Assembly: GCA_963969395.1 (NCBI GenBank)
Contig: OZ017799.1
Location: forward strand, 1,552,501-1,616,500
Length of the DNA: 64,000 nucleotides
Reading direction: 5' to 3'
Origin: Pseudoscleropodium purum
Taxonomy: Eukaryota > Streptophyta > Bryopsida > Hypnales > Brachytheciaceae
In this document: piece by piece, positions 1-10,235 of the stretch
Numbering within the stretch: position 1 is the first letter of the stretch
Layout of the letters: each line of letters opens with the position of its first letter
Translations under genes and position numbers: made by a program
Notes under the pieces: generated by a model
Told to the model about the DNA's origin: nothing
Database searches by the model: none
Seen by the model: only the letters and a program-made list of their open reading frames with translations

Positions 1-17
1 GCATCGAAGAGGTGGAG

Positions 18-2555
18 ATGGAGATGGATTTCCCCGGCGTCGCCGGCGTGCAGGAATTCGACATGCGGGAGAAGCTATCCGCTACGCAGCTGAAATTGAA
101 GAAGCAGTTGGAGAAGAAGAAGAAATCGGGAGGGTTTGAGACTTTAGGGTTGAGCTTGCCTGTGTTTCGAGCTGTGAAGCGTAAGGGATACCGGATTCCC
201 ACTCCGATTCAGAGGAAAACATTGCCGCTCATTCTCGCCGGGTACGATGTGGTGGCCATGGCGCGCACGGGGTCTGGGAAAACAGCTGCGTTTCTAATTC
301 CAATGATCCAGAAACTGGCGGAGCATTCGAACAAAGCTGGAGCAAGAGCTGTAATCTTGTCACCGTCTCGGGAGCTCGCTTTGCAGACTTTCAAGTTTTG
401 TAAAGAGCTTAGTAAGTATACGGATTTGAAGACGGCGATTTTGGTGGGAGGAGATAGCATGGAGGCACAGTTTGAGCAGTTGGCTGGGAACCCTGATGTG
501 ATCATTGCCACTCCTGGTCGTCTTATGCATCATCTTTCTGAGGTCGAGGGTATGTCGCTGCGCACGGTGGAGTATATTGTTTTTGATGAGGCCGACCGGC
601 TGTTTGAGATGGGATTCGCAGAGCAGCTTCGGCAGATTATGTCCCATTTGGGGGAGTCCAGGCAAGTTCTCTTGTTTAGTGCGACTCTGCCTCGTTTGCT
701 GGCCGATTTTGCGAAAGCAGGCCTAAGGGAACCTCATTTAGTGCGCCTTGATGTGGAATCGAGAATAAGTCCGGACTTGAAGCTTACCTTTTTCACTGTC
801 CGCCACGATGAGAAACCAGCTGCTCTTGTTCACCTCGTGCGGGAAATCATTCCAGCTGAACAGCAAACGATTGTTTTCGTTGCCACGAAACATCACGTGG
901 AGTTTCTGTACGAGTTACTGAAGACGGAAGGTATCGAAATTTCCGTGGTTTATGGTTCGATGGACCAAGCAGCGCGCAAAATTCATATTGCGAAGTTTCG
1001 AGCTGGAAAGACCAAGTTGCTTCTGGTCACGGATGTTGCAGCACGTGGTATTGATATTCCTCTTTTAGACAATGTGATCAATTATGATTTCCCCCCAAAG
1101 CCCAAGCTCTTTGTTCACAGGGTAGGACGAGCCGCGCGTGCGGGGCGTCTCGGAACTTCATATTCGTTTATAACTTCGGAGGAGATGCCATATGTTCTGG
1201 ATTTACACCTTTTCCTGTCCAAGGGGATTCGGCCTGCACCGTCAGAGTCTGATGTCGTTGCAGATCGAGAGAAGGTGATGGCGGATTTAGACGCTGCTAC
1301 TAAGAGAGGAGAAACTATTTTTGGTCGAATGCCCCAGTCAGTGCTGGACTTCGGAATGGATCGGCTGAGGGAAGTCATTTCTGGTAACGATGATCTTGCT
1401 TCTCTGCAGAAGGCAGCGAAGAATGGGTACAGGCTTTACTGTAAGACCCGACCTCCTGCTGCTCTAGAGTCCTCGAAGCGGGCCAAGGGCTTTGTTCGTG
1501 AAGGTCTCCACCCTTCGTTGAGACAACAATTACGCAACGTAGATACAGAAGTGGCTGCTTTTACTGAGCGGCTGAAAGCCATTAGACCCAAGCAGACGGT
1601 ACTGGAAGCGGAGGCTGAAGCTGCCAAGAGCAAGAATAAAAACGCGCCAAGTGCCCAATTGGTGGAGATCATGAAGCGCAAACGGGAAGTGCACGAACAT
1701 GTCATCGTTGCTGCTGCGCAGCAGCGTGCGGCTGCCAAAGCGTTCGAAAAGAGCCGCGAAGATCTGACGACTGAAGCAAGTGAAGAGCAACCCATTACTA
1801 AACGTAGACGGAAGGGAGCCAAGGACACCAGTGGTGTGACACCGAAGCAGATCCCTAAAAGCTACCGGGATGGCGAGTTTTACATCGAGTCTGTGCCATC
1901 AAACCGGCATATGGAGGCGGGCCTCACAGTCCAAGGTGGTGATGGTTTTGGTCGTAGCAGGATGGATACGGAGGTGCTGGACCTTATAGCAGATGACGCA
2001 GCTGGGGTGGCAAAACAAAATGCTACGTATCACTGGGACAAGAAGAACAAGAAGTTCGTCAAACTTAACAAAGGGGAGCAAGTTACAGCTTCTGGTAAAA
2101 TCAAGACCGAAAGTGGGGCCAAGGTCAATGCAGGTAACCACGGTATCTATAAGAAGTGGAAAGAGCGTTCTCACATGCATGTTTCTACTCATGGTGAAGC
2201 CGGTGATGACTCTGGTGCTATGGACGGGCCATCCATAAGCAGCAGAGGCGGGAGGGGCGGTCGTGGAGGTAACCGTGGGAGTAGCCGGGGTGGTGGTCGG
2301 GGCAGTAGTGTTCCAAATGCTAACGTGCGAGACGAACTTCGTGGCGTGGAAGAGGTGCGGAAAGAAAGGCAAAAGAAGGCAATGAAGATTTCACGGGGAG
2401 GAACTAGTGGAGCCCGAGGAGGTAGTAGAGGTGGTGGTAGAGGTGGTGGCAGAGGTGCCAGCAGGGGTGGATCAACGGGGGGCCGTGGAGGTGGCGGCAG
2501 GGGTGGATCAAGGGGAGGCCGTGGAGGTGGTAGGGGTGGTAGAGGCAGAAAGTAG
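18..2555 (+). CDS. RH29: DEAD-box ATP-dependent RNA helicase, RH29/DDX54/Dbp10 type
   Basis: An uninterrupted reading frame of about 845 residues, close to the length of plant RH29. Family members unwind RNA during large ribosomal subunit assembly in the nucleolus. Visible motifs (numbered two residues ahead of the ATG at 18): Q motif around 63-69 (PTPIQ), motif I ARTGSGKT 84-91, Ia SPSRELA 117-123, Ib TPGR 167-170, DEAD 192-195, SAT 223-225, ARGID 344-348, HRVGRAARAG 369-378. A charged Dbp10-type C-terminal region follows, and the last ~100 residues are an RGG/GRGG-rich RNA-binding tail. The first ATG in view is at 18, but the frame is open to the window edge (GTG at 12, no stop), so the true start or an upstream exon could lie outside. 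No intron is needed, unlike the CSN6 and CNGC genes in this window. The family call is firm; the exact start is not. Confidence 0.93.
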   Translation: MEMDFPGVAGVQEFDMREKLSATQLKLKKQLEKKKKSGGFETLGLSLPVFRAVKRKGYRIPTPIQRKTLPLILAGYDVVAMARTGSGKTAAFLIPMIQKLAEHSNKAGARAVILSPSRELALQTFKFCKELSKYTDLKTAILVGGDSMEAQFEQLAGNPDVIIATPGRLMHHLSEVEGMSLRTVEYIVFDEADRLFEMGFAEQLRQIMSHLGESRQVLLFSATLPRLLADFAKAGLREPHLVRLDVESRISPDLKLTFFTVRHDEKPAALVHLVREIIPAEQQTIVFVATKHHVEFLYELLKTEGIEISVVYGSMDQAARKIHIAKFRAGKTKLLLVTDVAARGIDIPLLDNVINYDFPPKPKLFVHRVGRAARAGRLGTSYSFITSEEMPYVLDLHLFLSKGIRPAPSESDVVADREKVMADLDAATKRGETIFGRMPQSVLDFGMDRLREVISGNDDLASLQKAAKNGYRLYCKTRPPAALESSKRAKGFVREGLHPSLRQQLRNVDTEVAAFTERLKAIRPKQTVLEAEAEAAKSKNKNAPSAQLVEIMKRKREVHEHVIVAAAQQRAAAKAFEKSREDLTTEASEEQPITKRRRKGAKDTSGVTPKQIPKSYRDGEFYIESVPSNRHMEAGLTVQGGDGFGRSRMDTEVLDLIADDAAGVAKQNATYHWDKKNKKFVKLNKGEQVTASGKIKTESGAKVNAGNHGIYKKWKERSHMHVSTHGEAGDDSGAMDGPSISSRGGRGGRGGNRGSSRGGGRGSSVPNANVRDELRGVEEVRKERQKKAMKISRGGTSGARGGSRGGGRGGGRGASRGGSTGGRGGGGRGGSRGGRGGGRGGRGRK

Positions 2556-3618
2556 AGTTCAATATCAATGTATAGTTATGAGTCTCCCACGAGAGGTGCT
2601 TTACATGTTAAAAGCATAAGGGAACGAGGACGTCGCCTGAATGAACGGGTTAGAGAGCATATGAAGATGCGTCCTTACATTGCGGAAATAGAATATCTGG
2701 GGATTCTTAGAAACTGTAGGCCCAGAGAGTGGGTGTCCACTCAGGCTGGCCTATTGCGGGAGATTCATGTGAGGGAACCACTAAGCAAATCCTGAAGAAG
2801 TTCTTGACGTTTTAGTGGAGTCTGTAGAAGTGCCTCACGATTTTTCTCCTTAGGTCATTGTCTGTGAAGTCTGCAGATGCTAGCAAAGAGGAGATTGAGC
2901 GTTCTTCTGAGACGACCTAAAGAGCCCTTTCTGACTGAGTAACAGGCACGGAATATGGTTCGTGATTTTTCTCTTACGTTTTTACTAGGCGGAGACGAGA
3001 ATGTAGTCTGGCAGGAGAGCGGAATCACCATCTAGGTACATTTTGGATTTAAATGAATAAAATGTAGTAGATATTGCTGTCTAGATTTATTCTGCTAATT
3101 GTTTGTCATTTGTAAATTTTGACGATTCTCACTCCAGCTGCATTACTAGAAGGAAAATCTAGTTATCTGCAGTAACTAAATTTCTCAGAAATATTGTCTG
3201 CATTGCATGCTTGTTACCTTCGGAAGCAGATGTGTGCAGCCCTTGTGTTCTGTTGTAGTGCAGCGATGGTAGTATAGTTGGAAAATGTCGGTGCTGAGCT
3301 TTCGATTGAGGCGCATTTTTGGTCTAGTAACTATCTACATACCAACTGGTTGATCATAGAATTCCTACAGATTTTCAAGAGGGACTGGATGAATCTACCA
3401 GAGCTCGTTACAGCCAATAACATTAGACAAGGATCAGTGAGGTCTGAGTTTTGAGTAATGCACAGGATTCCAGCTTTCTGTTTACATTGCCTTTGTTAGG
3501 TTATCTGTGACATATCATGCTGAGCTCTGCTCTACTGTTGCGTTACAAGTTTACATACATCTCGTGAACTTCTCTCCATAGAAATTGGTGTTTGAAATTT
3601 GAGGGCAAACTTGGCGTA
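2556..3618. other. 3' flank of the helicase gene, non-coding
   Basis: No convincing gene. The first ~500 bases are probably the helicase 3' UTR; an AATAAA-like signal lies near 3056. A 75-codon ORF at 2568-2795 has no recognisable domain. Confidence 0.5.
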
Positions 3619-3620
3619 TA

Positions 3621-5389
3621 CTGTACAGTCAGGTCCAGTTCATGTACGAATTCTTGATAGCGGCACTTTGAGAGGTCGTAGCATACTCAATACTAACTCA
3701 AATTTGAAACCACAAATTGTGTTGGATTACTACTGAAGAGTAGTTTATAATTTAAACAAGTATTTACATGCACAATCTGTCATCATAGAACATTGTGATA
3801 TTTTTTACGAACTATTTATCATCTAGTGCTTCCTCCCTTTGCTAAAATGATAGCTTGCATTTGTTTGGACATGTTGGCAATTAGATTCTGTATTTGCTCC
3901 AAATGAACCTCATGCCATACAGCTTGAATGGTTGCAACCATTTCTTGCTTGTTTTTTTTTTTTTGGTTTCGGAGCAAATCTTTCATTAGTTTCCACAAGT
4001 TCTTGATGGGGTTTAAATCAGGTGAATTGGGAGGCCAACATAACTTTTGCATCCTATAAGTTTGCTTCCAAAGTTGAGGAAGTTTGCCGCAATGCATGGG
4101 TGTGCCATCTTCCGTAAGAACAAGTTCAGATGGTGCATCGTCCATAAAATAGAAAGCAGATAAAGTAGCATCGTAAACATTTTTGACAAAATCGGTAGTA
4201 GTTTGTTCACCTTGAGGTTGGAAAATGAGAGGACTTTTGTCAAACCCCATGAATGCCCCCTACACCATTACAAAAGTTCTTCCCGATTTGAATGTTGGTG
4301 CAAGACAATGTGCTTCATATTTTTCATGGGGTTATCTCCAAATGTGAATCTACTGAGACTTTGCCTAGTTTAAACGAGGACTCATCTATCCAGATTATTT
4401 TTTTCCAATTGTCGACAATCCAATGCTTATATTTGTGAGTAAATGCTAGTCTTTGTGTTCTATGAGTTGTATAGAGGTAAGGTTTTCTAATGGCTATACG
4501 ATTTCCAAATCCCAAGATACGAATATGTTTATGTATGGTGTTGCAATGGACATGGAACATTTCAGCAAGGGCAGCTAATGTGAGTTGGTGGTCTCCATGG
4601 ATTAGTTGACCTAGATCTCTCCATGCACGATCAGTGAGCTTGGAAGGTCAAGGTTTAGGTTTTGGGGTAGTCACACTTTCAGAAGCTCTCCATTTTGTTA
4701 AGATAGTAGACACCGTGGAACGAGGCATTCCCATCAATTCAGCAATATGGCTCGATTTCACCCCCCTTCTTGCATGCTAATAATCAAAGTTTGTTCTTGA
4801 TCGCTCAATGTCTTGTTTGGCACTGTAATTTGGTGAAAAAGAAATTCAGAAGCATGGACTTAGAATTAGTTGTAAACAAAGGAATGGAAATGAAAGAAAA
4901 GCCATGAAAAAATTCACCAAATGGAATGAACTTTTGTGCCCTAGATCGAAGGTGGAGTAAAGCTCCGCACTAGTGGTGATGACAAAACAAATAGGGCTAT
5001 GATGTGAAAGATGGATGGATAGAAGCAGTAATTGGAGTCGGAACAAGGATCGTCCGTCAGGCCAAATGGATTAAACCACAAAGGTTGTTGCTCCTGCTAT
5101 GGGATCCTAAGCTAGTCCGAGTATAAGCCCCCCCCCGAATCAAAATAGAACTAAACAAAATCAGATGGCGAATGGTAACTTGCAACCATGGTGGTGTAGC
5201 AAAGCAGAGGAGTCAACAAGGGTGCCGACATTGTTTCAAGGAGTTATGAAGTAAGCATTCATAATTTAAAAATGGGGTGGTGAAATGCACTATAGCGATT
5301 GGAATGAACCCGAGATGGAAGCAAAATATCCATAGTGTTCGGGAAGGGGAGGTCCAAAATTTGTAAATGAACTGGACCTGACTATACTG
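3621..5389 (-). mobile_element. Tc1/mariner-type DNA transposon, complete ends, dead
   Basis: Terminal inverted repeats of about 37 bp (roughly 31 identical) bound 1,769 bp. The left end reads CTGTACAGTCAGGTCCAGTT at 3621; the right end, on the other strand from 5389, reads CAGTATAGTCAGGTCCAGTT. Both are directly flanked by TA (3619-3620 and 5390-5391), the target duplication expected of this superfamily. A decayed Tc1-type transposase gene on the minus strand lies inside. The element is therefore an old autonomous copy that has lost function. Confidence 0.85.
3819..4830 (-). pseudogene. Tc1-type transposase pseudogene
   Basis: Read on the minus strand, the fragments line up in the order of a Tc1 transposase. 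From ~4830 to 4600 is an N-terminal helix-turn-helix part (IAELMGMPRSTVS, then TKWRASE). From 4560 to 4324 is the first catalytic Asp block (IIWIDESSFKLG). From ~4320 to 3819 is the C-terminal DDE block (CWPPNSPDLNPIKNLW). It is broken by a frameshift at a run of six C at 4761-4766, an in-frame TGA between the HTH and catalytic parts, a frameshift near 4320 and an in-frame TAG near 4260 where the family has Trp. No intact product is possible from this copy. Confidence 0.85.
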
Positions 5390-5646
5390 TAATCTGTAAT
5401 GTTGCACACAATTGCAATTGCATATAAAATTGTGTAGATGACAATGCAATATTTATCTTGAGATTTTCGATATAGTTAAGCCCTATGATTCCTTTTGCTT
5501 CTCTTGATAAAACTTCCTTCAACAATTTTTGTCGTTGTCGAATTAACCTTTTTCCAAGAAAAGAACCAATTTTATAGCCTCTATTTATGTGCGTTACATT
5601 ATTTAGCAGTCAGCTAGGAATGCATCATTTGGATACCATATGCAAC

Positions 5647-6077
5647 AAGGTAAAATAGCCCATCATGGTCAAATGACTAATTATGGACACCTAAGAGGTG
5701 ACCCATGATGGTTATTATCAATTTTTGAAATCAGCAATGTCTCATTTGACACTATTGGAGTGATTATTGGAGTGATTAGTGACCCCATTAGGAACACATA
5801 ACTTTTTTAGTGTACATCATTGGAGAAAATGACTTTTTCAAGGCTCACCAAGTTAGAAAATATTTTGACTATTTTAGGTGAAGAAAGTGAGTGTTAACAT
5901 GTTTTGGGCAGATCACTTCAAAAAATCATAGAAAATTCATACTTTGCTGAAAAAATATAATTTCAATTGTTGTTGTTATTTCTTACACTTGTAAGTAAGT
6001 GGGAATTTTTTTTAGAAAATTTAGCCATGGCATGAGTGCAAACTCAAAATTTTGACCATGATGGGCTATTTTACCTT
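5647..6077. mobile_element. MITE-like element with perfect 27-bp terminal inverted repeats
   Basis: Positions 5647-5673 are the exact reverse complement of 6051-6077; the outer end reads AAGGTAAAATAGCCC. The 431-bp unit has no coding capacity and is AT-rich inside. I could not find a clear target duplication, so the superfamily is undetermined. It lies about 400 bp past the stop codon of the minus-strand ORF at 6487-7245. Confidence 0.75.
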
Positions 6078-6486
6078 AGCTAACGTTTCTAGTAGGACAG
6101 GATGTCCCCTTGAATCTTCATCACTATAGTGGTGGAAAGGCCATCATTGTAATAATGTAATATTGTAATATTGTTAGGGCTTTTAGGGTTTAGGGTCTGA
6201 ACCCACCGCCCTAAATCGTGCTGTTCAGGTAACTTCTAGAAGAGCTTGCTGCATATGTTTGGCGATCTTGAATATTTCCTTCGTCCTCAAGAGTATAATA
6301 CTTACAAACAAGAAAGAAAGATTGAGTTGATTCTTGCAATTACCATACAACCATGTGAGTGCAAATTACATTGGAAGTTGAAAACAATATGCCCCTGGAA
6401 ACCATGTCAAAAGCATCTGCGCTTTCGGAGTCCATTGTCACAAAAGGGAAATTCCATGCTACAGTGAAATGTGTGCACGACTTGCA

Positions 6487-7245
6487 CTACTTTGGAATGC
6501 TAACTACAGAAGAACGGGCTGGATTGCTTGATTTCAGATTCGTCACAGGCTTCGCAGCGAGTTTGGGAGCTTTGGAATGGTCTTCTTTCATGGGGCGATC
6601 ACCACTTTCGTCTGCATGTGGACTCCCGGGAAGGGCATTTTGAGCGCAGTTGTTTGCAATCTTTGAGTTGAGGGTTCCGGTGTCCTCTGCATTTGAATCA
6701 GGGTGGGCATTTGTCACAAGGTTGCGTAAAATATTCGGTCTCAGATTCTCTCTCTCCTGTTCGAGCTTCTTTAGCAAAGGTTTAATGATTTGGGCATAAG
6801 CATGACTCTTTTCGATGTGTCTCTGTTTCCCCTGAAGCTCATAAGCAGACGGGACGGGTTCCACCACCATCTTCTTCAGCTCATCCAGCAGCTCCAGCGA
6901 CAAGTGAATGGCATGGCTACAGTTCAGTGTGTTCTCGCACAAAAGACCCGCTCCTTGAAATTTATTGATGATCTTCTCCAAGTAGGTGATGTCTTTGCTA
7001 CTAGGCCTGCTGTATCGAATGGTGCGCTTCCAGCCTTGCATTTCCTCCACCACATCTTCTAATCGGTCTCTGACTTGGATTATCGGTGAAACTGGAATCT
7101 CAGGAGAAGGATCACCGATGCGGGAGCTTGGAAATAAGATTCGCTCCAAGTCTCCAGGACCTTGATGCTCAGGCACGGGTGCTTCGGGATGCGTCGTGTC
7201 CATGAAACATGAGAGGTACCGCGCTAACCTTGCTTTGTAACTCAT
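6487..7245 (-). CDS. Hypothetical protein, 252 residues, unrecognised
   Basis: A clean ATG-to-TAG frame on the minus strand with GC similar to the confirmed genes. I do not recognise the family. The middle part (about residues 55-165) is helical-looking with regular Leu/Ile and charged residues (for example RLEDVVEEMQGWKR, LELLDELKKMVVEP, IIKPLLKKLEQERENL), suggesting a helical bundle or coiled coil. The last ~80 residues are polar, rich in Ser, Asn and Pro, and look disordered. No signal peptide or membrane segment is visible. It may be one exon of a larger gene or a lineage-specific protein; length and composition make chance unlikely but not excluded. Confidence 0.5.
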   Translation of the reverse strand: MSYKARLARYLSCFMDTTHPEAPVPEHQGPGDLERILFPSSRIGDPSPEIPVSPIIQVRDRLEDVVEEMQGWKRTIRYSRPSSKDITYLEKIINKFQGAGLLCENTLNCSHAIHLSLELLDELKKMVVEPVPSAYELQGKQRHIEKSHAYAQIIKPLLKKLEQERENLRPNILRNLVTNAHPDSNAEDTGTLNSKIANNCAQNALPGSPHADESGDRPMKEDHSKAPKLAAKPVTNLKSSNPARSSVVSIPK

Positions 7246-8197
7246 GATTAAACAAGAGAGGGATTTGAGAATGTGCCTTTGCTGGCTTCACAAACCTATC
7301 TCCAAGTCAAGTAAAATGGAAGTTAGCAAAATTGGAAACTTTGTATTGGTGTACTGGTGGAGGTGTACTGGTGTACCTGTTGATATTCTGAGGAAAGCAC
7401 TGAGCCATTTCCTAACAGATCAATAGAACACCACCTTCCGTCAAGATTCTGGAATGTGAAAAAAGCGTGTACAAGAATGTGAATCGTTGTATTACTTGTA
7501 TCGTCAATCCATGTTCTGAGATCAGTCTTGCGTGGCTCTAACTTGTGTGGTTTCTAATCAAAAGTGGAAGAGTAACTGTCCCTCAAATGAAACCACAATT
7601 TAAATAAAAAAACGAGAGGTTGCTTTATTGCAAACTATGTCTAGAAAGTCATAGATTTATATTTTGGTAAATGCAAGCCGGTAGATGAAGCTATAGACTG
7701 GTACTCGATCAGAAATCTCAAGTGGAAATCTGATTTATTACGATCCCACATGCATATAGGCTTAAGGGTGCAGAGCGGGCCATTTCACCAGTGACATTGG
7801 TTACATTCTCATCCCGAGAAGGCCTCTTCCAGTATCCAAGCGCGCACTTGTATCAAGTTCAATTGTTGAAAAATGAGAAAAAATCTTTGCAGATTTGGTC
7901 CCTGAGTTTCATTCCCAAGAACTGGAAGTAGATCTATGTGTCAACGAGTCATAAACTTACCAAGATTCCATATTTCGTACCAACAAGATTTGGGTGAATA
8001 CTGGTATAGATAACAAAGAGTCTCGGGGACCAAATGTCTATGTACTTGCTTCCTATGAAGTTCTAACATAAAGGCCTCCTCTCAGAGGATAATGTCAGGA
8101 AGACTTATTGATCTTGTACAAGAACCCGACGAGGGCGACTTGCTTATCTTGGTGTAATGAAGGAGCTCACAGGAAATGGCAGCTCATACCTAAGAGG
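7246..8197. other. Intergenic, no feature seen
   Basis: No coding signal. The left part is the upstream flank of the minus-strand ORF ending at 7245. The right part lies beyond the 3' end of the PFP gene and leads into its duplicated 3' segment. Confidence 0.5.
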
Positions 8198-8405
8198 TCT
8201 CTATGAGGAAGGAACCATCATACCACAGACAGTCAAGTTTGTGCTCATTGCAAACAGGAGTTAACATTCGACATAGCAGAAAAAGGAAGGAAAAAGAGGT
8301 GCTCGTTTAACTGTCTACACATTGCAAGAAGAATTAACGCATCTACAGTATGACAGGCACTCCGAGTTCCAGCTTCAAGGTTTCATCAGCAGTAGGCCCT
8401 GCAAA
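8198..8405 (-). pseudogene. Tandem duplicate of the PFP 3' end (last codons plus 3' UTR)
   Basis: This segment repeats the adjacent 8410-8618, which holds the last codons of the PFP gene and its 3' UTR. Shared landmarks include TCTCTATGAGGAAGGAACCA, the CGACATAGCAGAAAAAGGAA block and the terminal codons. On the minus strand it still encodes a PFP-like tail, GPTADETLKLELGVPVIL then TAG, against GPTADDTNFTLKLEVGETVT in the real gene. No other PFP exon sequence lies beyond it, so it is an isolated terminal fragment. Confidence 0.8.
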
Positions 8406-8546
8406 TGATCTCTATGAGGAAGGAACCATCATACCTCAGACAACCAAGTTTGTGCTCACTGCGAACAGGATTCCACTTTCGACATAGCAGAAAAAGGAAG
8501 AAAAAAGAAGTGCTCGTTGTACACATTGCAAGATGAAATGGAGCAG

Positions 8547-10235
8547 CTACAGAGTGACAGTCTCTCCGACTTCCAGCTTCAACGTGAAGTTGGTATCATC
8601 TGCAGTGGGCCCTTCAAATTGAATGGGCCCCGGGGAGACATACCGATCTTCCACAGCCCAATCTTCCCTCACAGCAGCAAACTTCTGAAACGGAGCACCA
8701 TCAAGCTCCACCATAGCTTTCTTGATCACAGGCTTGTTCTTCCCCTTGCGCCTCTCCACGTCCATGAGCTGCGTGAGCGCCGTTCCTCCCACAGTCCACT
8801 CTTCCGCTGGCGCCGTGAGATTCGCCACGGAAGCAATCAACCCCGTCTGTCCCAAGTGCACCAACGCGCCCGCTGCAAACCCAAGCGCATAACAATAAGT
8901 CGCGTCAAAGTTCGTCGGCATCCCACACCGCCCTTCATACCCGAAGAAATGTGCTTGTCCCTTGAATTGCCCAGAGTATCCACCTTCATGCTTCCGAGCA
9001 AACAACTCAGTCTCAATCATCGTAATCAGCATCTTCTCCATCTCGATCCTGGATACTTGCACATTGCCATGCGGATCGCGCTCCAACAGGAGCTCATCTT
9101 GGATGTTGTGCGGGAGGGAATCGAAAAGTGCACGACAAGCGGGGTTTAAGCTACTCTTCCAGTGGCCTTGAGCGTCGCAACCTTGATTCGCCAGAATCTC
9201 ATTAAGCTCAGAAATCAAGCTTTGAATCTCCGGGATGAAGTCGATCAAACCCTCGGGGATGAGCACCACGCCGTAGTGCTTCCCGAGATCCGCGCGCTTG
9301 CATACAACATCAGCTATGCTATTCGTCACTTGACGCAATGTCTTCCGTTGGAAATTCACTTCCTCACCGATAAGCGCGACGTTGGGATGCGTCTGAAGCG
9401 CGCATTCTAGGGTTATGTGAGAAGCGGCGCGACCCATGAGCCTGACGAAGTGATAGTATTTCCCGGTCGAACGCGCATCCACCATGATATTGCCGATCAT
9501 TTCAGAGTAAATCTTGCACGCCGTGTCGAAGCCGAAGCTAATCGGAACCTCAGTGGATTTCAAGTCGCCGTCGATGGTTTTAGGGCATCCGATCACATGC
9601 GTCTTCACTTTCTTTGAGCGGAAATACTCGCCAAGAAGAGCGGCATTCGTATTGGAGTCGTCACCGCCGATCACCACGAGTCCGTCCAAGTCGAGCGCGG
9701 TGACAGTCGCTACTGCTTGCTGGAACTGCTCCGGAGTTTCGATCTTATCTCTTCCGCTGCAAATGATATCGAAACCGCCTTGGTTGCGATACGGGTACAA
9801 AAAATTAGCCGTAATCTCCACGACATTATGCCGCATGATCCCCGCAGGGCCACCCTTGAATCCATACAACACACTCCCGGGGGAGTGTGTCTGGAGGTAA
9901 TCGAAGAATCCAGCGATCACGTTGTGGCCACCAGGAGCTTGTCCGCCTGATAGCACCACCCCGAGCTTCAGCTTCTGGCCTTCGTTGTAAGAAGAAACTG
10001 AGCTTTGAGCGAGCTGCACAGACGGTTGCCCGTACAAACAGGGGAAGAGCTTCTGAATCTCCTCAGGTTGCCCAGCTGCTGTTGAAGGCGGTCCGTGATT
10101 CAGAGTGAAGTTCCCTTGCAAGACCTTCGGAAGAGTTGGCGTGTGGTCTAATCTGCTGGTTTGTACGGGGCTGTACTCGGCGACCTTCTTTCGTACCACT
10201 GTGTCTTGGCCATTGGCATGCGGTAAGACTGCCAT
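8547..10235 (-). CDS. PFP-BETA: Pyrophosphate-dependent 6-phosphofructokinase, beta (catalytic) subunit
   Basis: A 562-residue uninterrupted frame, the usual size of plant PFP-beta (about 560-570). PFP interconverts fructose 6-phosphate and fructose 1,6-bisphosphate using PPi in the cytosol; in plants the beta chain pairs with a regulatory alpha chain and the enzyme is activated by fructose 2,6-bisphosphate. Visible motifs: SGGQAPGGHNVI 96-107, GGDDSNTNA 190-198 (GGDD instead of GGDG marks PPi use), PKTIDGD 218-224 with the PPi-type Lys219 and catalytic Asp, and MGRAASH 267-273. These catalytic residues favour the beta over the alpha subunit. The start follows the family-like N-terminus (VQTSRLDHTPTLP at 24-36). 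The gene has no introns in its coding region, and its 3' end is duplicated just downstream. Confidence 0.95.
   Translation of the reverse strand: MAVLPHANGQDTVVRKKVAEYSPVQTSRLDHTPTLPKVLQGNFTLNHGPPSTAAGQPEEIQKLFPCLYGQPSVQLAQSSVSSYNEGQKLKLGVVLSGGQAPGGHNVIAGFFDYLQTHSPGSVLYGFKGGPAGIMRHNVVEITANFLYPYRNQGGFDIICSGRDKIETPEQFQQAVATVTALDLDGLVVIGGDDSNTNAALLGEYFRSKKVKTHVIGCPKTIDGDLKSTEVPISFGFDTACKIYSEMIGNIMVDARSTGKYYHFVRLMGRAASHITLECALQTHPNVALIGEEVNFQRKTLRQVTNSIADVVCKRADLGKHYGVVLIPEGLIDFIPEIQSLISELNEILANQGCDAQGHWKSSLNPACRALFDSLPHNIQDELLLERDPHGNVQVSRIEMEKMLITMIETELFARKHEGGYSGQFKGQAHFFGYEGRCGMPTNFDATYCYALGFAAGALVHLGQTGLIASVANLTAPAEEWTVGGTALTQLMDVERRKGKNKPVIKKAMVELDGAPFQKFAAVREDWAVEDRYVSPGPIQFEGPTADDTNFTLKLEVGETVTL

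Noticed and set aside
1899..2372. 157-codon minus-strand ORF inside the helicase gene
   Set aside because: Antisense shadow of the helicase C-terminal region.
8517..9149. 210-codon plus-strand ORF
   Set aside because: Antisense shadow of PFP-beta with an unusual His/Arg/Pro-rich composition.
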